Notes under the pieces: model-generated
Database searches by the model: none
Told to the model about the DNA's origin: nothing
Seen by the model: the letters and a program-made list of their open reading frames with translations, nothing else
Origin: Atherinomorus stipes
Taxonomy: Eukaryota; Chordata; Actinopteri; Atheriniformes; Atherinidae
Reading direction: 5' to 3'
DNA: 64,000 nucleotides
Assembly (NCBI GenBank): GCA_023101725.1
Contig: JALJCO010012618.1
Span: 124,001 to 188,000, forward strand
In this document: positions 58,416 through 64,000 of the stretch, in pieces
Numbering within the stretch: position 1 is the stretch's first letter
Layout: each line of letters starts with the position of its first letter
Made by a program: the position numbers and the translations under genes

Positions 58416-59134
58416 GGGGATTATAACGCTTCCGTGTTCCGTGTTCCGGTTTCCGGAACTTGAAACATTTAGCCGCTTCCTCTTCCGGGCCAGTTCAATG
58501 TCCTTGCTCTGTTCCACTTCTTAAATTGAATAAACACCAACCCAACTTAAATTTTCATGGATTCCCAACTGAAGTGATACGAAGGAAGAAGTGGATCAAA
58601 GCGATTCACCGGGATGAAGGGCCGAACTTTATGATAAAACAACGTGCACGTTTGTTTGTAGCCGGCACTTCAATGATGCAGACTGCACAGCTAGCGTTAG
58701 AAGGCTAGTGTTTGTTGATGTGCCTAACTTTGTGCGTCTTAAAACACACAAGCATCTGAAAATCGGGTCTGTACCCTCCCGTTTCCAGTGGAACAACTGG
58801 GGACTGCTAAGAAAGGAGGCGCTTTCAGGTGCTTGTGTGTTTTCAGCCACACAAAGTTAGGCACATCAGCAAACGCTAGCTGGCTAGCACTAGCCTGCTA
58901 ACACCATAGTTTAGTCTGCCGGCTACAAACAAACGTGCTACGTTGTGTTATTATAAAGTTCGGCCCTTCATCACTTCAGTCGGGAATCCATGAAGACTTA
59001 AGTAGGGTTGGCGTTTATCTGATTTAAAAAGTGGAACAGAGCAGGGACATTGGATTCAGCGATTGTTGAAATGGCCCGGAAGAGGAAACGCAGGCTAGAT
59101 TCCGGAAAGTTCTGGAAAGCGTGATAATCCCCTA
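58416..59134. mobile_element. Foldback element with an inverted duplicate of a THAP-domain exon
   Basis: Ends GGGGATTATAACGCTTCC and CTGGAAAGCGTGATAATCCCC are inverted. The arms pair almost to the centre (about 58770-58800), for example GGGCCGAACTTTATGATAAA against TTATTATAAAGTTCGGCCC. The left arm, plus strand, encodes a THAP zinc-finger: FPTEVIRRKKWIKAIHRDEG in one frame and, after a frameshift, CSRHFNDADC then VPSRFQWNNW in another. Conserved Pro, Trp, Cys and His positions of the THAP fold are present. The domain is broken and lacks a catalytic partner, so it is a relic of a P-element-like or other THAP transposase. Confidence 0.7.
58510..58800 (+). pseudogene. Frameshifted THAP-domain remnant
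   Basis: The frame 58460-58708 begins around the first metal-ligand Cys pair and carries the R-K-K-W-I segment. A shift near 58655 moves the CSRHF ligand pair and the downstream VPSRF box to another frame. The usual C2CH spacing is respected when the shift is ignored. The other arm contains the mirror image of the same segment. Confidence 0.6.
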
Positions 59135-59333
59135 CTTAAAAAATTTGGGTTATTCATTTTTCACATTACTTTATATGGGGTTTTATTTCAGACAATTATG
59201 TTGTCTAAGCATATTGAATTTCATACACTACAACATTAATTTTTAGTTTTGGCCCACGGCCATCCACCCCGAGTCACTTTTGGCCCTCTAATGGGGTGTC
59301 CAAATAAATTATTTGGACACCCCTGTTCTAAAG

Positions 59334-60359
59334 GTTACTTGAATCTTAAAAATTGTATAAATCAGAAACCTGTTTTATGCACTGCATGATTAAATAATGA
59401 TGCTTCTACAGCTGAATGAGAAAAGGACTAAGTTCACACAGTTGAACAAAACTTCAGTTTTATAATCTACAAAATTCATACTGCAAAGGCTCTCTTATAG
59501 CTCCTGTTTATGATAATTGTGCACATTATGTGTGACTCACTGTAACAATAGTCAGGTGGAATATGATGCAGGGTAGACATAATCCAACCTTCCCATTTTG
59601 TTTTATGTAAATGTCATATCCTAACATTTGTGCTACAAAGATGTCATCTAAGATGAGTAGAGTTAGTATTTTATTTTAGGTCATATGCCTAAAGCCTAAA
59701 GTTAATTTATTCTCTGTATTATATACACTCCGTAAAAACATCTGCATGCTTTGTGGAGTTCAGGTCCCATCCAGATATACAGTCCTTGTGTATGGTTCTT
59801 ACTTTTGTACAAAATGGAACTCTGTATGACATCATGTTTTGAAATTAAACTTGTGTGCAGGATAATTACTTGTTTAATCTTAAAGTTAATTTCAAATGTA
59901 TATGAATCAAGGTAAAGATATTATTACACATTGTTATATCATGGTCAGTGGGAATAAAAATAAAACAATCAAAAAAACATTTTAATTGATTTATACTTAG
60001 ATTTTAAACAGCTTTTTTTTTGGGGGGGGGGGGGGGGGGAATTGTAATGCTGAGTAACAGGCAGAAATTATTTTTGTATATATGAACATGTAGTTCAGCA
60101 AGTTATTTCACTGTCTGTTTTTTTTTGTTGTTGTTGTTGTTGTTGTTTTTTAACATGTCCTATCCAGCATCGTAGCAAGCAGAATGATGTTCTGGCTGCT
60201 TTGTCTTGTTGAACAGATTTTCTTCGCCAAAGAGAGCTTTATGAATATAATGCCTCTCTCGATATTCTGAATTTATTAATTTTGTTTCTCTTCATTTACT
60301 CGAATATTTGTTTATAACCGCATTTTACATTATATTTCTGGGCCTGACACATGGGAAAC
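59334..60359. other. Intergenic, only simple repeats seen
   Basis: A T9-G19 run sits at about 60013-60040 and a GTT triplet run at about 60125-60147. No gene or transposon boundary was recognised. Confidence 0.4.
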
Positions 60360-60975
60360 GAAAGATAAGAAAAGGAACGATTGGAAGTGGAACAGAAATA
60401 AAAGAGTGAAAAGAAGAAAGAAAAAAAAAAGGGTATAATTAAATAAACAAATGGATGAACTTGAAAAGAAATCAAAAAAAAAATACACGATCTTTGTGGA
60501 AAAAAAAAAAAGGGGAAGGGAAAAAAAAGGGGGGGGGCAGGGGGGGCCGGGGGGGAAGGAAAGGAAGGAAATAAAGGAGGGGAGGGAAAGAGGAAAGGGA
60601 AGGGGAGGAGAAAAGGAAGGGGAGGGAAGGGGAAAGAACAGGGGGGGGGAAAAAGGGGGGGAAGGAAAAAAAAAAAAAAAAATAAAGAATCAGGGGGGGG
60701 AAAAAAAAAAAATTTAGAAAAGGAAAAGGGGAATGGAGGGAGGGGAAAAAAAAAAATTTGGATTGGGGGGGGAGGGGGGGAGGGAAAAAAGGAAGGGAAA
60801 AGGAGAGGGGGAGGGGGGGAGAGGAAAAAAAGAAGGGGGGAAAAAAAAAGGGGGGGGAGCCCCTAGAGAAAAGGAGAGGAATACACTATTTCTCGCGGCA
60901 GCGGGTGGGTGGAAAAAAAAATAAAGGGCGCAAGAAAAAACCTCTTTTATAAAAAAAAAATTGTAAGTAGTATAA
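60360..60975. other. Purine homopolymer tract, probably unreliable
   Basis: About 600 bases made almost only of A and G in runs of irregular length. Apparent frames translate to Lys, Glu, Gly and Arg only. It may be a real GGGAAA-type satellite that was poorly resolved, or artefact; in neither case is it coding. Confidence 0.55.
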
Positions 60976-61327
60976 AAAAAAAAAAAAATTATACAAAATT
61001 AACTGTTGAACAGGAAAATTGTTATTAATAAAATAAAGAGTGGGGGTACATTAATTTAATTATGAATCCATTATTCTGTCCCAGCGTTGTGCATTAAAAC
61101 CATTTATACCATGGTCAGTAAGAATTCTAATGTCAACCGGTGTGCATTATTTATGTATATATGCACACCTAATCACTGTCATATATGATATATGATATAT
61201 GGTGATATATAATATCACCATAGCAACACTCAAACCAGCTGCCAGCATAAAGTAGCCCCTATAATCAAACATGTTTAGTGAGTTTGATAATGTAAATAAA
61301 CATTTGTCATTAAATGTTTACTCCGTG

Positions 61328-61493
61328 GGACCATGGTGTAAGCAGATTAAACAACCCTGATCCATGCGTTATACAGTTTTAATGCATGACGCAGTCTAGA
61401 ACACCACAACGCTCAGTTCTAGACTCTGCATCATGCATTAAAACTCTATAATGCATGGCTCCTCGTTGTTTAATCCTTACATATACCATGGTC
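61328..61493. repeat. Palindromic element
   Basis: CCATGGTGTAAGCAGATTAA on the left pairs with TTAATCCTTACATATACCATGG on the right, and TTTTAATGCATGACGCAGTC pairs with GACTCTGCATCATGCATTAA nearer the centre. CCATGGT-type motifs at about 61111 and 61713 suggest further copies or the outer ends of a larger element. Confidence 0.65.
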
Positions 61494-61979
61494 TGGGTGA
61501 ATACTTGATTCTGATTGGATTGCAGGGTGTCCGTTAAAAAGTGATATAGGACACCTAGAAAAGAAGTTCAGAACGAACAGCCCGACTTTTCAAAATCAAT
61601 GCGCTGACTCAAACACTAATTGGTAACCATGGCAACAGAACTTACTATTTTAACAATAAAAACAACTTTAACATATTGATAATTGGCTTAACATTTATTT
61701 ATTTCATAAGTGACCATGGTATAAGCGGGTTAATGCCCTCCGAGGTTGACCATTATCAGAAATTAATGGACGACGTGGGGGCGTGAACCGTCCGATGCTA
61801 TGCATTTAGGTCATGTTGGTGCCCTAACACTTGAATGTTTTGAGTGTCAGTGAATAATAAATTAATATGACCACCTGTTTGAAAAACCTCCAATTAAATG
61901 CAGTCAGTTCACTTAGTTAAAGTGATACCGTGTAACTTTTGAACCCAATGTTCGCCAAAAATTATGATACATTATATTC

Positions 61980-62225
61980 TAAAAATATTATTAAGTAAAA
62001 AAATATAGGGATTTTTCGGGAAAATAAAATGGGGGGGGGGGGGGGGGGGCGTCAAAAAAGGATGGGGGGGGGGTCTCTCCTAATAATAACAGGGGTTTAT
62101 TGTTGGGGGTTGATTAAAAAAATATTAAAATGGTGAAAACATATAAAAAAAAGAAAGATATTTTTTAAGAAGGGGGGGGGGGGGGGGAGGAGGGGGGGGG
62201 GCGGGGGGCAAAAAGGCCCAGGCCT
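61980..62225. other. Poly-G interrupted, probably unreliable sequence
   Basis: Repeated G runs of 8-20 bases with A-rich spacers follow directly on a TTAA-like repeat start (about 61917). The pattern resembles the other three suspect stretches. Confidence 0.5.
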
Positions 62226-63665
62226 TAAGCTGATATACATCAATCACATAAATCACTTCTTTTTTTTTTATCAGTATGTTCCTGACAGTGTCACATGGAT
62301 ATTACACATATCACATGGATTACACTGAAAAAACACACACAGTCACACTTACTTATGTATACGCACATGTGCACACAGACACACACGCTTTAACGAGCCA
62401 TACTTCACAGGAACAGAGTATCCTGTGGGATTTTCCATAAGGCCTGAGGCACCAGAATCAAAGTCTTGAATCAAACTCATGCAGAATATGAAATGTCTGT
62501 CTTCACAGCTCCTCAATTTAGAGCTGCCTCAATTACATATCTAACCAAAAAATAAACATAATTCAACATGAAAGTGTGTAAATATCACACACAATACTTC
62601 CTCTTTTCTTGCGGTTTTATTCTTCTTGCAGTTATTTCAGAACAAATGTTTTACAGAGCCAAAATGAAGAACATTTGAGTATGTTAAACCACATCTTAAA
62701 AGAGCCTGTCTACTTCTGAAACTGATCCTCTCACTCTGCAGCCCAGGCATAAATGACAGTTTCTATGACCAACATGCTTTCAGAGATGAAAACCATGCTT
62801 TGTGCCTCTGGTGTCTGAGTGTTTCAATCACTTAGGCAGAAATGTATCTGTCTGTAAATAGCTGTTCAGACATAAAGGTGTATGAGAGGGTGAATGGCAG
62901 TATAGTACATTACCTAATATTGCTTATTAGGTGGTGTATAAATATAAGTTATTGGCAGCAACTCAAACAATTTTTCCAGATGTACTCTACATCAGATTTT
63001 TAAAATAATGTTTTAAAATGACAAAAATGAACAAGATAACAGCTCTTTTTATCCCAAATTTCATATTAAGTACACATTACTCGGTAAACAAACGTTCTGT
63101 ATATAAGGTCCTGCTATATAGTCCTTAAGTTAGTACAAAATAAAGATTAGAATCAAGTTAAAATGACATGTCAAAAAAGAGCCAAGGTTAAAATAGATGA
63201 GTAAACACATGGATTCATGCCTGGATCACTTTAACCTGGCACTGATCCACACATGAACCAAAGAGAGAAGTACAAACAATTGGGTAAATACTGCTTGGAT
63301 ACAGGATAGTCTCTCTTTATGCCACCGGTAATTACAGCAAGAAGAGCTCAAAGTTATCAGGACGCTTTTAAAAAGAAGAAATGCGTGTGTAAGTTGTTTT
63401 TTTTTGTTTTTTTTGGCTTACCTTTTTATCTCTGTGTATTAAATTATTTGCAAACTGACTGGAATTAATTAATTACAGTGTTATTTGTATTGATAAGAAT
63501 ATCTTGACACATACAGTAAGTTTTACAAAGTATGACTAAATCCATGGTTCTCAAAACACTTAACTGCACCTTTCTCCACACATATTCCTTTAAAACCTCA
63601 ATGCAACAAGGTTTTCGTGTTCATATGCATTCTTCCTCTGACCTCCTTATCCTCTTCTCAGTAGG
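62226..63665. other. Upstream flank of the FAM20-like gene
   Basis: No repeat boundary or coding exon was recognised. A pyrimidine-rich CTCCTTATCCTCTTCTCAG ends near 63661 and could be a splice acceptor just before the ATG, implying an upstream noncoding exon. Confidence 0.35.
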
Positions 63666-64000
63666 ATGTCATGGCGTGTGTACCGTCACTCCAGGACAAT
63701 CTGTCTTTCCTTGGCCCTCATCACCGTTTTCCTCCACCTTCTGCTGGTAATTGTCTCATTTTCCATACACCACCTGCCCTGTGACCCCCCACTGCCAACA
63801 AGGACACATGTCTTTAGAGACTTAGCACGCACCACCTACACCTTGGAGGAGGTCAAAGGTCTAGCTGATCCTCCAACTGATGCCAAACAAAGAGATTCTT
63901 CCCACGAAGATGCCAAAAAGGATGCCAGAAATAAATCTTTGGAGTCTGACTTGCTAAAGCTGCAGGCGCTGTTTGATCATCCACTTTACACCATCCCCCG
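63666..64000 (+). CDS. FAM20-family (FAM20A-like) secretory pathway kinase/pseudokinase, N-terminal part
   Basis: FAM20 proteins are Golgi-luminal kinases or pseudokinases: FAM20C phosphorylates secreted proteins on S-x-E, and FAM20A activates it in biomineralisation. The frame from 63666 is open to the window end, about 111 codons, and begins MSWRVYRHSRTICL. Residues 11-36 are a hydrophobic signal-anchor, followed by a low-conservation stem rich in Asp, Lys and Ser. The last residues, KLQALFDHPLYTIP, match by recall the KLQALFAHPLYNVP segment of human FAM20A; FAM20C has LFEHPLYRV there. The kinase core lies beyond the edge. Other options are a teleost FAM20C-like paralogue. I leave the symbol open. 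A splice acceptor may lie just upstream, so the start is provisional. Confidence 0.65.
   Translation, partial: MSWRVYRHSRTICLSLALITVFLHLLLVIVSFSIHHLPCDPPLPTRTHVFRDLARTTYTLEEVKGLADPPTDAKQRDSSHEDAKKDARNKSLESDLLKLQALFDHPLYTIP

Larger units (their letters stand above)
58065..59325. mobile_element. hAT-type element carrying a nested THAP foldback
   Basis: TTCTAGAG at 58057-58064 and TTCTAAAG at 59326-59333 form an 8-bp near-duplication. Ends CAGGGCTCTCCAATTTGGAG and ATTATTTGGACACCCCTG are the familiar hAT CAGGGGTGTCCAAA type. Removing the nested foldback (58416-59134) leaves about 540 bases without a transposase. Confidence 0.8.

Noticed and set aside
60451..60952. Open frames of 60-88 codons rich in Lys, Gly, Glu and Arg
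   Set aside because: They translate a purine homopolymer tract in every frame; no start context, no conserved residues and the sequence is likely unreliable.

Overview
The window is vertebrate nuclear DNA, most likely from a teleost fish. The evidence is spliced genes with GT/AG introns, an AT-rich intergenic background packed with short DNA transposons, and protein matches to human 22q13.1 genes. I recognise five protein-coding loci. All identifications come from recall of the families, not from a database search.

Layout. (1) Minus strand, 242-1200: the 5' end of pla2g6 (group VI calcium-independent phospholipase A2), with one coding exon and a likely noncoding first exon; the rest lies left of the window. 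(2) Plus strand, 4858-11896: complete cbx6 (Polycomb chromobox), five exons, about 507 residues. (3) Plus strand, 22372-32987: complete nptxr (neuronal pentraxin receptor), five exons, about 595 residues, with a 3' UTR that probably ends near 35.58 kb. (4) Plus strand, 44205-49581: complete dnal4 (axonemal dynein light chain 4), 106 residues in three coding exons. (5) Plus strand, 63666 to the window end: first coding exon of a FAM20-family (FAM20A-like) secretory-pathway kinase or pseudokinase, cut by the window edge.

The order cbx6-nptxr-dnal4, all co-directional, matches human CBX6-NPTXR-DNAL4, and PLA2G6 lies on the same human chromosome arm. The genes do not form a pathway: they are a lipid hydrolase, a chromatin repressor subunit, a synaptic pentraxin and an axonemal dynein subunit held in ancestral linkage. 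The FAM20 neighbour is not on human 22q13 and may be a fish-retained paralogue.

Most of the remaining DNA is transposon-derived. I could delimit by target duplications: at least six TTAA-flanked elements from several families; four hAT-type elements with 8-bp (or near) duplications; TA-flanked Tc1-like miniature elements plus a transposase remnant; one TAA-flanked Harbinger-like element; a family of near-perfect hairpins; two LINE fragments; and a foldback element carrying an inverted duplicate of a THAP zinc-finger exon. Several are nested, so relative insertion order can be read. Four stretches (4026-4290, 45470-45720, 60360-60975, 61980-62225) look like poor consensus sequence rather than biology. 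I saw no CRISPR array, rRNA gene, operon or other prokaryote-type system.
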